A DNA stretch of 64,000 nt, taken from Trypanosoma brucei gambiense DAL972. Its lineage: Eukaryota > Euglenozoa > Kinetoplastea > Trypanosomatida > Trypanosomatidae. The notes under the pieces are model-generated. The model was not told where the DNA came from. It was given only the letters and a program-made list of their open reading frames with translations, and did no database searches. Within the stretch, counting starts at the first letter, position 1. Each line of letters starts with the position of its first letter. Positions 22,976-35,162 of this stretch are shown piece by piece. The position numbers were made by a program, and so were the translations under genes. Location: contig NC_026742.1 of NCBI RefSeq assembly GCF_000210295.1, forward strand, positions 124,001 to 188,000. Reading direction: 5' to 3'.

Positions 22976-23138
22976 AAGATAATATTCATGAAATAAACAA
23001 AGTAAACTGAATTAGAATATTACTCATCTTTCATACCCTATCACTATAACCCGAGCCCATATTTCACTTTCTTAAAAAAAATCATAATATCATATTTTCA
23101 AATTTCCATATTTTTTATTTTGAAAAGATTTTATAAAA

Positions 23139-23153
23139 GTGTAAAAAATATCA
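23139..23153 (-). promoter_or_regulatory. VSG5 3'-UTR 16-mer, diverged
   Basis: The plus strand GTGTAAAAAATATCA is a shortened version of the complement of the 16-mer, in the normal position relative to block E and to the VSG5 tail. Confidence 0.5.
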
Positions 23154-23224
23154 ATTTTTGAAATTTTATAAATTTAACAAATCCTCTCAAAATAAAAAAT
23201 TTAATAATTTTTCATTAAATTTAG

Positions 23225-24678
23225 AAAGGTCACTTAAAAATATAATTATAGGAACAAAAATGCAAGAAAATGTAATGCTTTTAATCACAACAGAATTGCT
23301 TCCTCTCTCTTCTGTTGACAAGTTTTCTTTACGAAAGTATTTCGGGGTTTTTTCTCATCAAAATCACAACCTTTTTCATCTTTGCAGGGCTTCTCTGTTG
23401 TATGCTTCTTGCATTCGTCTGCTGATTTTTTCGTTTCTTCTGGTTTGTCTGTTTTGGTTGGACAAGAGGTGTTTTATTGGTTTTTCTTCTTTTCTTCCTG
23501 ATCGTTAACGAATTTTTTAACTTTGTAGTAGCTTTCTGCTTTGTAAAGTTCATCATGGTCGCTTATTGAATCGAGCTTTTTATCGGCGTCGTTGATTGCT
23601 GCTTTGCCTGCCTTAAAGTTGGTGTGGGCTTCCTTTAGTGCGGTTTCTACCTTTTTTCCATCTGTGCCGTAAAGCTGATTAGCTAAATTTTTTGTCAATG
23701 GGTGATCCTCTTTTGAGCGCCTTCAAGTTTGCCTGCACCCTGTAGGACGCTTGCTAAAAGTTTAGTGTCGACTTTTTGTCCCGCTTTTGTTAGCCAGTCG
23801 CTCGGGTAGGGTACTGTTTCCAAACCTCGTGCTGCATCGGTGCCCAATGCGATGGCTTTAAGTTGCTGCTTGTATGTCTCGACGTGTGGAATGATCGCAT
23901 CGCCGCTTGCCGGTTCGTTATACTCACTGCCTGCATTTTTGTGCTTTCGGTTTATTTTTACCAGCTTCGTTTCGAAGACTTTACCTCCTTTGAGCCCAAC
24001 GTTGGTGCCGTCGGTGCCACAGCTTTGACTTGGCCCGAAAGCAGTTTGTGAGTTTGAAGGGCAGAGGAAAAGGTCTCCTGTTGCTTCCCCGTCAGATTTG
24101 CGAAGTTCGGCAGTTACTAGAGTTATTCGGTCGTAATCGCTGCTTCCTTTGGCTCCTCGCTCTGACGCTGGCTGCAGTTTTCCTCTTGATGCCATGCAGG
24201 CTCCGTTTTCATTGGCTAATGTAAATGACAGCGGCCTGTTGCTTTGAGTGTTGTAGTTGGTGGCGGTTGCCATCGCCTTGTCGGTTAAGGGTAACCCTTT
24301 TAGTACTGAAAGCAGTTCCGCCGTCGTAGCTGTTGCCCGCAGCGCAGCGGTAGCTGCGTTAATCTTCGAAGCATTTTCTGATAGCTGGTTTAGAATTGCC
24401 ATTGCCGCTTTTGATGCGCCAGCTGCTGCTGCGTATGTTGCCGCCGCTATCGATTCGCCTTGGGTCAGTGCCATGATCCGCAATTTTGTTGCCGCTTTTG
24501 TGAATTCGGCTGCCCTGGCCGCTGCGGTTGTCACCGTGGCTTCCATGCTCGCTGCTAGTTCTGTGGCCTGTCTGCCTGCTGTGCATTCATCGTCTGCACC
24601 TTTTGCTGCTGTTTCCAATGTGTGCAAGCGAATCTGGATGCTTGCTAATAGTACTGTCGTCGTTATTGTTGCGTACAT
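23225..24678 (-). pseudogene. VSG5 pseudogene, type A
   Basis: The frame is open from 24894, but the methionine at 24676-24678 is the better start: it opens a signal peptide (MYATITTTVLLASIQIRLHT) followed by a type-A-like domain (DDECTAGRQATELAASM), whereas the 72 upstream codons are polar and unlike any VSG. The frame runs to 23695 and ends at a stop; the next part of the protein continues in another frame at 23474-23698. A second stop and frame change lie in the cysteine-rich C-terminal region near 23330. A GPI-signal-like tail is readable in the third frame and has no stop at the usual place. At least two frameshifts. Confidence 0.85.
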
Positions 24679-24894
24679 AAGGTACCGTAGCCACTGTTTG
24701 TTAATATTTAAGTTGCTTTCTTTTTTAGTTGTTTGCTTTTCTGTCGCTTTATTGATGGTTTTGTCGGTGTGTAGCTGTTCGGTGTTTTGGGGCACTGTGA
24801 GTTTTTGTTGGAAAGAAAGGTCTGCAAGAACGCTATGTGATGTTAGTCTAACTTTATTGCTTGGCTGCGGTCTTTTTAGCCCTTTGGACGTCAT

Positions 24895-26627
24895 ATTATT
24901 GCAATTGGAGTGGGCGACTGCTGAAAATTCAGGCTTGGTTTCTTAAAAATATGGTGACCATAAATCATTGGTGAATTTATAGAATTAAACCCAAAACAAC
25001 ATTGTTTACTTTACTGATTTTCCTCTCCACTCCCTCTATCGGCTTTTATTTCAAGCATTTTTGATTTACAGCAGTTACAGTTTACACCACGATGGAGAAA
25101 GGTTATCCAGCCACCATTGCTCTCAGTAAAAGTTTTGAAAATAGTTTGTCTGCTTCTGTCACCTATCGCTGACTAAAGTTCAGTTGATTTTCGACTAGCT
25201 CCATTGTTTTTTTGTTGTTGTGGTTTATGTGCTATTGCCGCTGCCAATATCGAAGTTAGCTGTACTTCATAGATTGTTTTGGTTTTTGAATTTCCTTTGT
25301 GTGCATATAATCTTGTTGTTGTGCGTGGAAATTCTGCTTGAACCTTTTTGATATGTTGCGCCTTCTTATGGTAGAAATAATTATTGGCAGGTAAAAGATT
25401 ACTTTCTCAGCCAAACCACGCTGTCTCCATTAAAAAATTGCAAGCCTCTTTTTTTCATCATCTTTAAAAATTCTACCTATGCTCCAACATTCCAGTCCTG
25501 TTGCTGAAACTCATTGAAAAACTTTCCACATCTAAAATTCAACAGTTATTGTTGCTAGTATGTTCTATTTTATACATTTTTGTTCTTTTACTGACACTGC
25601 GGGCGTAACGATGTAACGACGAGCTCTTTCAGGGAAGATATTCTTTATTTGTTTCTGTTTCAGATTAAGCTGCTCTTTGGTTCACCGACGCTTAGGACAA
25701 GGTAATTTGGGAAACGAATATGCTTTTCTCTCCCCTTTTGTTTTTTTAAAACTGGTGTTTGTTTTAAATCAGAGACAAATCTTATGTTAATTACTCTCTC
25801 ATTTAGAAGTCTCAACGTCTCGCTAGCGCACTAATACAAATTTAGTGACTTCCTTTGTTAACTCCTCTCCAATTCATAGATTTTCTCCACAGCTTCATAT
25901 GTGTTTTATTTTAAGCAGTTATGCCGTTTTCATTAATCCTTGTTCTGTTAATAGAAATCTATTAGAAGCCTTCATTCTATTCATGCCCCCGATAAATATT
26001 ATATTGTTCCCCACAAATACTGGTCATTATTGCTATGTCCAATGAGAAGACTTCATGTTTACTTGAAAATTTCACAACGCCTCTTACGCCTGTTTCCATT
26101 TCCTCCAATTCTTCTTCACAGCTTGATATAAGAACTCTTCATCAGATAAAAGGCCCAAGTCACAACCATCTGTGTTGTATCTACCAGTTTTTAGGAAAAT
26201 TGGGCTATCATCGATTCTTGATATTCTTATTACTCCTGGTTTATCATTCTCTACTGTCCTGTGCTATTGTGTATCCAGTTGATTAATTCCGTATCTTCTT
26301 TTGCCTCATCTTTCTCCGCTTCTCTAGACAACGATACCACGTTATTTGGTCTGTGCACAACGCTCTTCCCCTCGATAATTGTTTTCCTTCATCATCGTCA
26401 TGTGCAAAATGATGTCTATCGTAATATTTTTTGTTTAAACTGCGCATATCCAATCCCCTTGTGTATCTCTGTATCCTTATTTATGTTCTTTCTTTAATAA
26501 TATTCCTCTTTCTCTTTCCCTTCCACTTTCTTCATGTATTACTTACTTACTCCCATAACGTCCTTATCATTACTTCAAATAGTTATATATATATATATAT
26601 ATATAAATCAGTAATACTTGGTTACCA
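24895..26627. other. Co-transposed region of VSG5
   Basis: The region spans 1.7 kb, AT-rich, including an uninterrupted AT run at about 26584-26606. ORFs on either strand are low in complexity and I do not support any as a gene. Confidence 0.55.
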
Positions 26628-26700
26628 TTTCTATAATAATATTAGTATAAACACATTCAAAACACACTCCTATCATTATCATTATTATGAGTATTACTAC
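26628..26700 (-). repeat. 70-bp repeat block F (degenerate)
   Basis: Coding strand: GTAGTAATACTCATAATAATGATAATGATAG followed by GAGTGTGTTTTGAATGTGTTTATACTAATATTATTATAG. It is the upstream block of VSG5. Confidence 0.75.
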
Positions 26701-26883
26701 TTTTAACTCTGTTACAATTATAACCTAACGAATATCATAAAAGAAAAAACAAATAAATGAAAAAGATAAGAATAGCTCTCATTTTTGCATCCTATCCTTA
26801 TACCATGTTACACCTAAAATCTACTTTTATATTAAATTTTCAGATTTTCAAGTTTTTCAACAATCTCTACATTTTTATAAAAA

Positions 26884-26899
26884 GTGTTAAAATATAAAA
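26884..26899 (-). promoter_or_regulatory. VSG6 3'-UTR 16-mer, 14/16
   Basis: The plus strand GTGTTAAAATATAAAA matches the complement of the 16-mer except at two of its last three positions. It lies 72 nt after the terminal stop of VSG6. Confidence 0.75.
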
Positions 26900-26971
26900 C
26901 ACTTTATCAATTCTCTCAAAAAAATTTTCAATAATATTTTTTAATTCTACAAATATATTTTAGAAACTTAA

Positions 26972-28411
26972 TTACAGCAACAAAACTGCAAGCAAAAGAG
27001 GGGCCTTGTTAATGACAAAAGAATTGCTTCCTGTGGTGTTTATGGTTTTGCCACAATTCCCTCCTGCTTCTTGGCTTGTTTTTTTTGCCTCTTTTTGTGC
27101 TGCTTCAGTGATCTTGCATTTTCCTTCTGTCTTATTCCATTCACAACCCTCTGTTCTGCCGCATTCTCCCTGTTCTTGGTCGTCTCATTCTGGTTTCTGT
27201 GGCTTCTTTTCGCAATCGTTTTGTGTCTTTTCGAGTTCTTTTTGAAGGCGTAAAAAATCTGTTTGTTGTTTTGTCTGGTAGTACAACACCGATTGGATTA
27301 TTTCTGTTGTTGAGGAAATAGACGAAGCCTTTTCTGTTTTTATTTTTTCGCTTTTGCCGTCGTAGATTGGCGTGTCGATAAGAGCTTGCCATTTGGAATC
27401 GAAGTTTTTGCAGCCATCGGCCAAAAGGTTTTTAATTTTGACTTTGGCGTTGTGTTCGAGCGTGTTTCCCGAGCCCTCCATACCTATTAGCTTCAGCTTA
27501 TTTACTACGACCTTGGCAAAATTCGAATCGGCTGCTAGTGCTTTGACCTTAGTTTTGGCTGCGCTCGCTGGTGCGGTTTCTGCTTGGCTTAGTAGTTCCT
27601 TTATTGCTGCGTGTGCTTGTGTTATTAACTTGCCTCCTGCTGTTGACTGCTCTGCTGCCAGCGCGGCCCCGTGTGCTGTGGTCATGGTGGGTCCGGCGCT
27701 ATTGACTTTGAGCGTGCCACCCGCTATCAGGAAAGTTGCTGCCTTCTGAAACAGCTTGTTGTTCCCTACTGCACTCGCGTCTTGGAATAGGACGCACTTT
27801 GTGTTTGACGTGCTTGTTGCTTTGACGTCTGTCGTTTTCAGTGTCTTGAAGCCCTTGTCTCCGACGACTGTTTCCAGTCCCGTGGTGTCTTTTTCTAGAT
27901 CTATTTCGTTGTCAATTGGGCAGCTTGCAAGCTCCGTCGTATCCGCCATGATGTCGCCGTCCCCTTTGGCATTGAGGCAACCACATGTTATGCCTGTGTG
28001 GGCTGCCGATAGCAGGTTTAAGAAATCCGATATGCCACCGTATACTGTGCCTGCTGCTGCTGCCGCTTTGATCGATAGCGGTCGGAGCGCCTTTAGATTG
28101 CCTGCTGTTTCTTCCGCTGCTTCGAGCAGCTTCGATCCAAGAATTGCTAGTACGATCGCGTCCCCTGAGTCTGCGCGGGTTGCGGCCACCGCCGTCAGTC
28201 GCATTGCTGCGTCCCGGTAGTCTGCCATCACCGCCTGAGCTTGATCAAGTTTTTTTGTTGCTAGAGCCGGAATTTTCGTCAATTGTTCTGCCGTTGTGCA
28301 CATATCTTGCCAGGCTGCTGCTTTCAAGGCATTTCCTGTTGCAGCGCCCAGTTGGCTGCATACCAGTACGGCTGCGAATATGAAGCTTGTAGTCGCCTTT
28401 GCCCTGGACAT
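26972..28411 (-). pseudogene. VSG6, type A, single in-frame stop in C-terminal domain
   Basis: I choose the Met at 28411 (MSRAKATTSFIFAAVLVCSQL, a good signal peptide) over the upstream Met at 28465. A type-A-like N-terminal domain (WQDMCTTAEQLTKIPALA near the mature start; CGCLNAKG in the middle) is uninterrupted. TGA at 27185-27187 closes the frame in the linker before the C-terminal cysteine module. The same frame then stays open to TAA at 26972-26974 and encodes six more cysteines and a typical GPI-attachment tail. Apart from this one nonsense codon the gene looks complete. Confidence 0.9.
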
Positions 28412-28465
28412 CGGGCCAGATTTTTGGCTGCCTAGATCGTGAGTTTTTGTGTAAGACAGGTTCAT

Positions 28466-30042
28466 TGCATATCTTTCAATGGTTTAGAATTGAGAGAGGC
28501 CCAGCTATTGCCGGTTGGTGACAAGGCTTGTTATGTCAAAGCACATGATAATGAAACTTATATTATTTGCTCATTTCTGGCCTTAGGTTACGAATAACCC
28601 TTGATTTCAATTGGAAATTGAGTCTTTTTGACTGATACTTGAATGGTTAATTAAAATTCAATTTTCTACCTGAAGTTACTTTGCATTTACTTTCTCTCGA
28701 GCAAAATCTTGCACTCCTACACTTCCACTATTTTATTGACTGCTTTTCCGCAGTCCCATATTGGCTTCTTCCTGTTTATTGTGATTTTTCTTTGTCCTTC
28801 TGTAGTGTACACCATATTTTCTAAGGTGCCATTTAAATTCCCTCTGAAAATTGACAAAAAGATACGGTGGTTGCGAACTAAAATACAGTTCGAATCTAAC
28901 TCACTTTTTCTATATCTTTTAAATTTCTCTCTGAGCTTTTTAGATTGTCACCACTATGCTGCTAAAATAATACAAACGTCTCCACACCTAAAAAGTAAAA
29001 TCTTTTTGCTTCTGATCTGCTCTATTTGTCGCCAACTGGACGATGCCACATCAAGACTTAGTTGCAATTTAATGCATTTGTTTTGTATGTATTCGCTTTT
29101 TTCGTTGGAATTCCTTGGAAGCTGATTGTTATTCTCCTTTTCTACACTTCATATTTGGTGATTTGGGGACCATATGCAACTTTTTTGAATGCTTTCAGTT
29201 TTTTTCCGCTCAATTAAATGTGGTTAGAGCATTGCCCTAATGTGGAGCACTAGATTTTTGAATACAGTTAATGTTTTTCTTCTATTGTAGTATTGAAGTG
29301 GTGGTATGTCATAACAAACTTTTTGTACTTTATAAACTGCTGAAATTGCTTCAAAAATATGATTTATCATAACAAGTTCACAAATTATACTCTTATTCTT
29401 CTGCTATCCACAGTGATTCAATAGTATTAGTCTTTTTGAAACTTTTCTCACGATAATATTAAAAAATTCCCACAAATATTTCCAATATTAATATCTCTCA
29501 TGAATATGAGCGTTTAACGTCTTTTCGCACTTACTCAATTCCTTCAATTCCTTTAATTCCTTTAATTCCTTAATTTGTTTCTGATTCTGTTTCACAGTTG
29601 AATATTTGGATCTTTTATCAGGATAAAACCCACAGTCTCCATCATTATCTTTGTAGGAGTAACTTTTTACTCCTGTTTGGAGGACAGAGGATCATTTCTC
29701 TTGTTTCATTTTCTTTTGTGCTGCGTTATCGCATATACTGTAATTTAATTTTGTATTTTCTGTCCTTCTTTTGCTTTTTTTGCCGATTGTCATCTGGATT
29801 ATTTATAGAATCAAGTTGAACTGTTCACTAGATTTTTTGTCTCCCTCACTATCCACAGCATCATATCCCTTGTGTAACATGATAACCATTGTTAAATTAG
29901 TATTTGAAATTGCGTATATTTCACATCCTTTTTTCCATCTCTCATTATTACCTTTAATAATATTCTTCCTTACTCGCTTGATTATACTGTACATTGCTAT
30001 TATTTTTAAAAATTGTATTTTCCCTATTCACATGGCTTCTTA
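28466..30042. other. Co-transposed region of VSG6
   Basis: The region spans 1.6 kb of AT-rich DNA. It includes a small tandem run of an AATTCCTTT-like unit (about 29535-29575, four units). A 138-codon plus-strand frame at 28709-29125 is low-complexity and rejected. Confidence 0.55.
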
Positions 30043-30105
30043 AACCACTATTATTATAGTATATATACACTTACAACATTTTATATCATTATTATTATAA
30101 CCCCA
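30043..30105 (-). repeat. 70-bp repeat block G (degenerate)
   Basis: Coding strand: TTATAATAATAATGATATAAAATG followed by TTGTAAGTGTATATATACTATAATAATAGTGG. It is the upstream block of VSG6. Confidence 0.7.
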
Positions 30106-30281
30106 ACTAATATACATAATATAATTTAAAACCGTTCATAATATCACTCATATTTCGTACCATCTCACCATAATACTGTACACCCATTGGTTATTGTCAT
30201 ACACATTTAACTAAAATTTTAGATTTTTATTTTTTTTTCAAAATTTCAAAGATTTAACGAATTTGTACATTTCATTAAGAA

Positions 30282-30297
30282 GTGTTAAGATATTTCA
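30282..30297 (-). promoter_or_regulatory. VSG7 3'-UTR 16-mer, 14/16
   Basis: The plus strand GTGTTAAGATATTTCA has two mismatches to the complement of the 16-mer and lies 35 nt after the VSG7 terminal stop. Confidence 0.7.
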
Positions 30298-30332
30298 AAA
30301 TTTATAAAATTGAGCAAAATATACTTATAATT

Positions 30333-31884
30333 CTAAAATGCTATCAAACTCTCAAAAGCAGAAGCCACACTCAGAGCGAACCTCTGATTGGCGAGAGAAC
30401 TGGAATCTTGGCATTTTCCTTCAATCCAGCAGTAAACAGTTATTTCCTGTAGCGGTGTTCCCTCGTACAGCCTCACAGTCCTCTTTCTTAGTGTGATCAG
30501 AGCGCTCTTTTCCTGTATGTGTTTCTCCTGCTTTTTCTGCTGCCTTTTATATATATATATATATTTTTTCATCCTCACTCAAGGTGCACTTTTTTCCTTC
30601 CTTATTTCCCTCGACATAAGTGCAACCAGTTTTGTTTTTGCAAGCAGCTTGAGTTTTAGCTTCGTTGCATGATTTTTCTGCTATATCGGTTTGCTTCGCG
30701 CTGTCGCTGGAGGTGCCTGTTCCAGGTGCATGGGCACCCGCTGCTTGGGTTGTGGTAAAGCCGAGGACGTATTCCTGCCACGCACTGGCATTCAAGGCGG
30801 TGAGTTGCGGCAGCATTATTTCGTTTGGTATCGGGGCTTGAACTTTATCTAGCTTGGAAAGGGCTTCAGTGGCTGTTTTTACCCGGGGTATCTCTGTTTT
30901 TTTGGTGTGTTTTAGGTGCACGTGGTAGCTGACGCATGTTTGTTTGGCGGCGCCGTCGCAGCCGGTTGTTGTGGAGTCGATATAGCCTAAGACGTAGCGC
31001 CTGCCTTGTGCTGTGTTTGTGGTTGGATTATTTGTGTTGCCGCCGATCAGGCTTATTACGGCGTTTATGGCTGTTCGTATTTCGCCGCTTGCTGGGTGGT
31101 TTTGTGGGTCCGGGCATGCTTTCATGAGCTTGTCCCATTCGGTTGCGATGTTGTTTACGTCGGTTGCGCTGATGTCCGTGCCTTTAGTGATCGTGGTTCC
31201 TTGGTCTTCGCACAGTTTTTTGCCGCCGCCTTCGCCGTGTATGCAAAGACAAAAAATGTCGTTTGCAATTGTGATCCCGGCATTGCTCGCTGTTGAGTCT
31301 GAGTTTATGTTGCCGCCGCCGCAGTTTTTATTGTGGTTTGCGCCGCTTCCGAAGACCTTCTCTTTGTTAATCGACTTGAATATAGAGTTGCCGTCCTGGA
31401 AACCGCCGGTTATTGTTTCGTCGCCGTAAAGGGCTTTTCGCAGCTCAGCATTTGCCTGCTTTACAGCTGCATTCAATGCTATTTTGAGGTCGTTTGCGGC
31501 TTTTTTTGTTTGTTTTAGTTGCTCAGTTGTTATATTTACCGCCTTTGCTGCAGCCAGGCCCTGTGGTGTTTGCGGTAGCGGTTGGTCGTCTTTCTTTAGG
31601 CCATACTTTCCGTCTTCCTTTTTCTTGTTCATGGCTGTGAGGTTTCTTCCGGCAAGTGTCTGGAGCTTGTCTGCGTCGTTTTCGAGCTTATTTTCTCCAT
31701 CCACGGACGGTAACGGTGTCTCATCTAAGCCTTTCTGTATTAACTTCGTCAGCCTATAGAGTGCAGCGGATTCTTGGGCTTTTTATTCTTCGTCACCGGC
31801 TGTTACTTTTTCGCCTGTGACGGATAAAAGAGCTATAATTACTCTAGATACTGTCGTTTGTGCGAGGAAGTGCCACCAGTTCAT
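30333..31884 (-). pseudogene. VSG7 pseudogene, type B, early stop plus AT-repeat insertion
   Basis: The coding strand starts with ATG at 31882-31884 and a hydrophobic leader (MNWWHFLAQTTVSRVIIALL). TAA at 31783-31785 stops it after 33 codons, but the frame is then open for more than 400 codons of type-B-like VSG (ALYRLTKLIQ early; CNEAKTQAACKNKTGC in the C-terminal module). An AT run at 30548-30564 adds Tyr-Ile codons and a second stop. Past it, the C-terminal module continues with one more frame change, and a GPI-like tail ends at 30333. Three lesions in total. Confidence 0.85.
30548..30564. repeat. (TA)8 run inside VSG7
   Basis: A 17-nt alternating AT tract lies between the codons for LSEDEK and KAAEKAGE in the C-terminal region. 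It creates an in-frame stop on the coding strand. The flanking protein sequence reads on naturally when the tract is ignored, so it behaves like an insertion. Confidence 0.85.
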
Positions 31885-33242
31885 GTAAAAGTGCGTAAGA
31901 AGGCCTGAGCTTTTCTGGTGGTTGTGTTTATTAGAAAATAGAGGTGAAATAAAGTGATGGCGGGTTGTCTGGTATTGGTTTCTTGTTGTTCGATGCTCAA
32001 TAACCGGTGTAACTACGACAAACCGATGTACAACTTGTATCTTTTGCTTGATTTTTGTATAGGTAGACGAGTTTATGCGGTTTTGGTTTTGTTATCGCGT
32101 AGTATACATTTTTTTAAATTTTACTATAATATCCCCCAATTATTTACACAATTACCATCCAAAAACAAATCCTTCTTGTTGCGGTTTGAATCCTACGGTG
32201 GCTACAAGTCCATTAAAAAATATCCCTGATTTGTCCTTCACTTTCCTTCAAGTTTTCTAGCGCTGACGTTAAGAGCTACTGTGGTGGCATCATGGATTTA
32301 TAGACAAAGTCGTCGAGGAGTCAGTTAGCCTTTTTTACCACTACGGTAAGATGCTTATCGGAATTTCCTGTTACAGAATCTATTATATATACTTTTAGCT
32401 ACTTTTTAAATTACTGAGGTGACTGCTCTTGTTTCTATACTAGCCTTGAAGATTATTTTTTCTTTTTCATCACTTTTGTCCACGGAAAAAGCTTCTATAT
32501 TACAGAAACTAGACCTATATAATGCTTGTATTGATTTTTTGTGTCTAGTAATATCCAAATGCAATCTCACTTCCTTTTTTAGTTCCATTTCACTCTACTA
32601 TTATTCTTTTATTTTAAACTTGTTGATATATAAAACTTTCAGGAAGATAAAATGGCGTGTGTTAGTAGTCTTTCTTTAGTGTTTTTTATTTAGTTAAAAA
32701 AGTTCAATATTATCCCTCGTAAGTAATCTACTTCCTAATCTAGTATATTTTCTATCCAAGTTGTGTTTTTACAACTTAAATGCTTCACTCTCAAAAAAAG
32801 ATATCTATCTAATAACTTTGACAATTGGTCTGAGTTTAGGGACAACTATGGATCATTTTCTCTTCAATATATGTAGTTGCAATCAATCTTTTGTTGCTTC
32901 TGTTTCTTTTAAGTCTAGAATAACTTTTTTGCTTTACAATTCTGTCAAAAACAACCTATATTGTTTGGGACTACTTCCACAAGCCACCCTCTATACTCAT
33001 TTCCCTCTACACCTTTAGAGTCTCTATGATAAATACCTTCAGGTTGACACATTTCTACATCATAGTACTGATGGAATATTTCAACGACTTAGCGTGTTCT
33101 CACCACCGGGTTTGTAGCCAATTTTGCTTTTTTTCTTTACCCAAAGATGATTGAATTGCGGATACTTCTGTTCAGTTCCATTGAACTCTTTCTATTTTGT
33201 TAAGTCCTTCCATTTTAAGTTTATAGTCATTTTTCACCATTA
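31885..33242. other. Co-transposed region of VSG7
   Basis: The region spans 1.36 kb and is AT-rich; no gene is supported. Short open frames near 32406-32679 on both strands are compositionally biased. Confidence 0.55.
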
Positions 33243-33312
33243 ATTTTATTATAATATTCGTATATACACACTCACAACACTATCCTATTAATATTACTTT
33301 TAATATTACTAT
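33243..33312 (-). repeat. 70-bp repeat block H (closest to consensus)
   Basis: The coding strand contains GTGTTGTGAGTGTGTATATA directly followed by CGAATATTATAATAAAATT, essentially the textbook core of the 70-bp repeat, flanked by AATAT/TAAT triplets. It is a single copy upstream of VSG7 and the best-preserved of the eight blocks. Confidence 0.85.
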
Positions 33313-33594
33313 TCCACCAACAATTTATTTCTATGAAATAATCTGGGATATGAAACTTTCATAATAGCACTCGTATTTTATTTATAAATCTTACTTTACA
33401 ATTATAGGGAACTTTCATGCGGAAATTTTATATTTTTGAGTTTGTGAGAATTCATCGTATATTCATTAATTTGAATATGTTCATCAAAAAGTGTAAAATA
33501 TATAATATTTTGGGATTTTAAGTAACTTTTATCATGATAGCAAATTTCATAAGTTTCATAAATTCAATGAAATAGAGAAAATATCCTTGGAATG

Positions 33595-35162
33595 CTAGAA
33601 TCCTACTAACCCCAAGAAAGCAGTCATACTCATAAGCAAATTTCTTTTTGAGGATGAAAAGCAGAATCTTTGCATTTTTCTTCGATCCAGCCACAATGAG
33701 CTTTTTCACCCGGTTTCTGACCCTCATTTTCCTTTTCACAGTTTGCTTTATCTTTGTGTTTTGTGCACCTATCTGAGGGTGCAGTTGTTCCTCCTGCAGT
33801 TTGAGCTTGTGTTACAGGGACGTTGTTTGCTTTGACTTTTGTTTCATTAAATTGGCACTTTTTGTCAACCTCAGATGTGCTTTCGTTATAACTGCAGATA
33901 GGGTTGTTGTTGCATTCTGTTGCATCTTTTATTTTATTACAAACGCCGGCAGCATTAACGTGAGTTGCCTGGATTACCGCTTCGTTTAGTTGTTGTTTTA
34001 TGGCCTCTGATTGCTGTAGTTTCCTCAGTGTGAAGTGCATTAGTAGTGCCTGCAGCTCCGCTTGGTCGGTTATAGCGCCCAGTTTGGTCTTCACAGTTTG
34101 GCCTGCTACTGCGGCCGGGAGTTCATAGTCATGAATCTTTCCTAGAAGCTTGTACGCTACTGTTGCAGACTTCTCGGTGAAAATGCCTTCCCGCTCCTTT
34201 TTTATTTGCTCGCTGTTTTGTCCTGCTTTGTTTGAGATCGCTCGGCCGATTATTTCTGCCGCCAGCGCCGATGTTTCCAGGCTGTTCGTTTCGTTTCTGT
34301 GTTGTTCATCTGAGGCTTGAGGCAGGCCTTTCAAGCTTGCTAGCGCATCTTTCCAGGGCTTTACCTCTGGTTGGCTTAGGCTGTTTATGTCCTTGGTGTC
34401 GGCGACCGAGAGTTCTGCTGCACCGCTTGTACCTGTTGCGTAATAGCCGCCAGCATATGGTATTTTTTGTGCTAAATTGCCATTTGTTGAAAGTCCCGAT
34501 GTTTTTGGGTTGAAAAGCTTGCAGGTCCTCGAGGCGTGTTGGTGTTGGTTGCCAGTGTTTGATGTCGGCGGGCTTGACGTGATCCCGTTTGGTTGGATGT
34601 TTGTCGTGGTCCGTCGCTTTGGCGAAACGGAGCTCAGCTGCATTTTGCAGGTGATTCCATCTTGTGGGGTGCTTCCGAGTACTACTGCGTTGTCGTTGTC
34701 AGAGACGATGCAATCACCGTTGGCTCCTTCGCTTGTGGCGCTCGCTATGGACAAAAACTCGTCAAGTCGGCCTTTCAAATAAGTTGCCGCGGTGGCCGCT
34801 GTGAATTGCTTGGCTAGGTCAGTGCTTTCGTAGTGCTGTCGGCTCTTTTCTGCTTTTGCTGCCATGTAGGCGGCTGGTGTTGCTACCTTCTGCCACTCAT
34901 CTTCGGGAGCAGAAGCAAATAAGTATATTTGCGCTCGCGTACTTTCGGCTGCTAGTTTAGCAGTGTTGTGCAAAATGCCTTGTCCGCCTTGCAGTATCTC
35001 AGCCGGTAGCTCGTCTAGCTCATTGCTGGTGGTGCACAGGTGTTGCCACCCGAGCTTGTTGATGCCGTTGCTTTGGGCGGTTTCGGCAGTGCGCGGATCC
35101 AAAGTCACGGTTAATGCCGTTATTAGGGTTAGAAGTGAGCTGGTGTGCAACCAGTCGGACAT
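33595..35162 (-). pseudogene. VSG8, type A, frameshift only in GPI-signal region
   Basis: The Met at 35160-35162 is preferred (signal peptide MSDWLHTSSLLTLITALTVT) over the upstream Met at 35354. The type-A-like domain (GWQHLCTTSNELDELPAEI) and two C-terminal cysteine modules (CNKIKDATECNNNPICSY and CTKHKDKANC...CGWIEEKCK) are uninterrupted for 510 codons to a stop at 33630. The stop falls within the tail because of a frame change near 33650; a hydrophobic GPI-like end is readable in another frame and closes at 33595-33597. The cassette's own 70-bp block is missing: ingi copy 2 starts 335 bp upstream. A diverged 16-mer (GTGTAAAATATATA on the plus strand) is at 33491. Confidence 0.85.

Noticed and set aside
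28709..29125. 138-codon plus-strand open frame in the VSG6 co-transposed region
   Set aside because: Low-complexity Leu/Phe/Ser-rich translation of AT-rich DNA, on the strand opposite to all other genes, with no motif.
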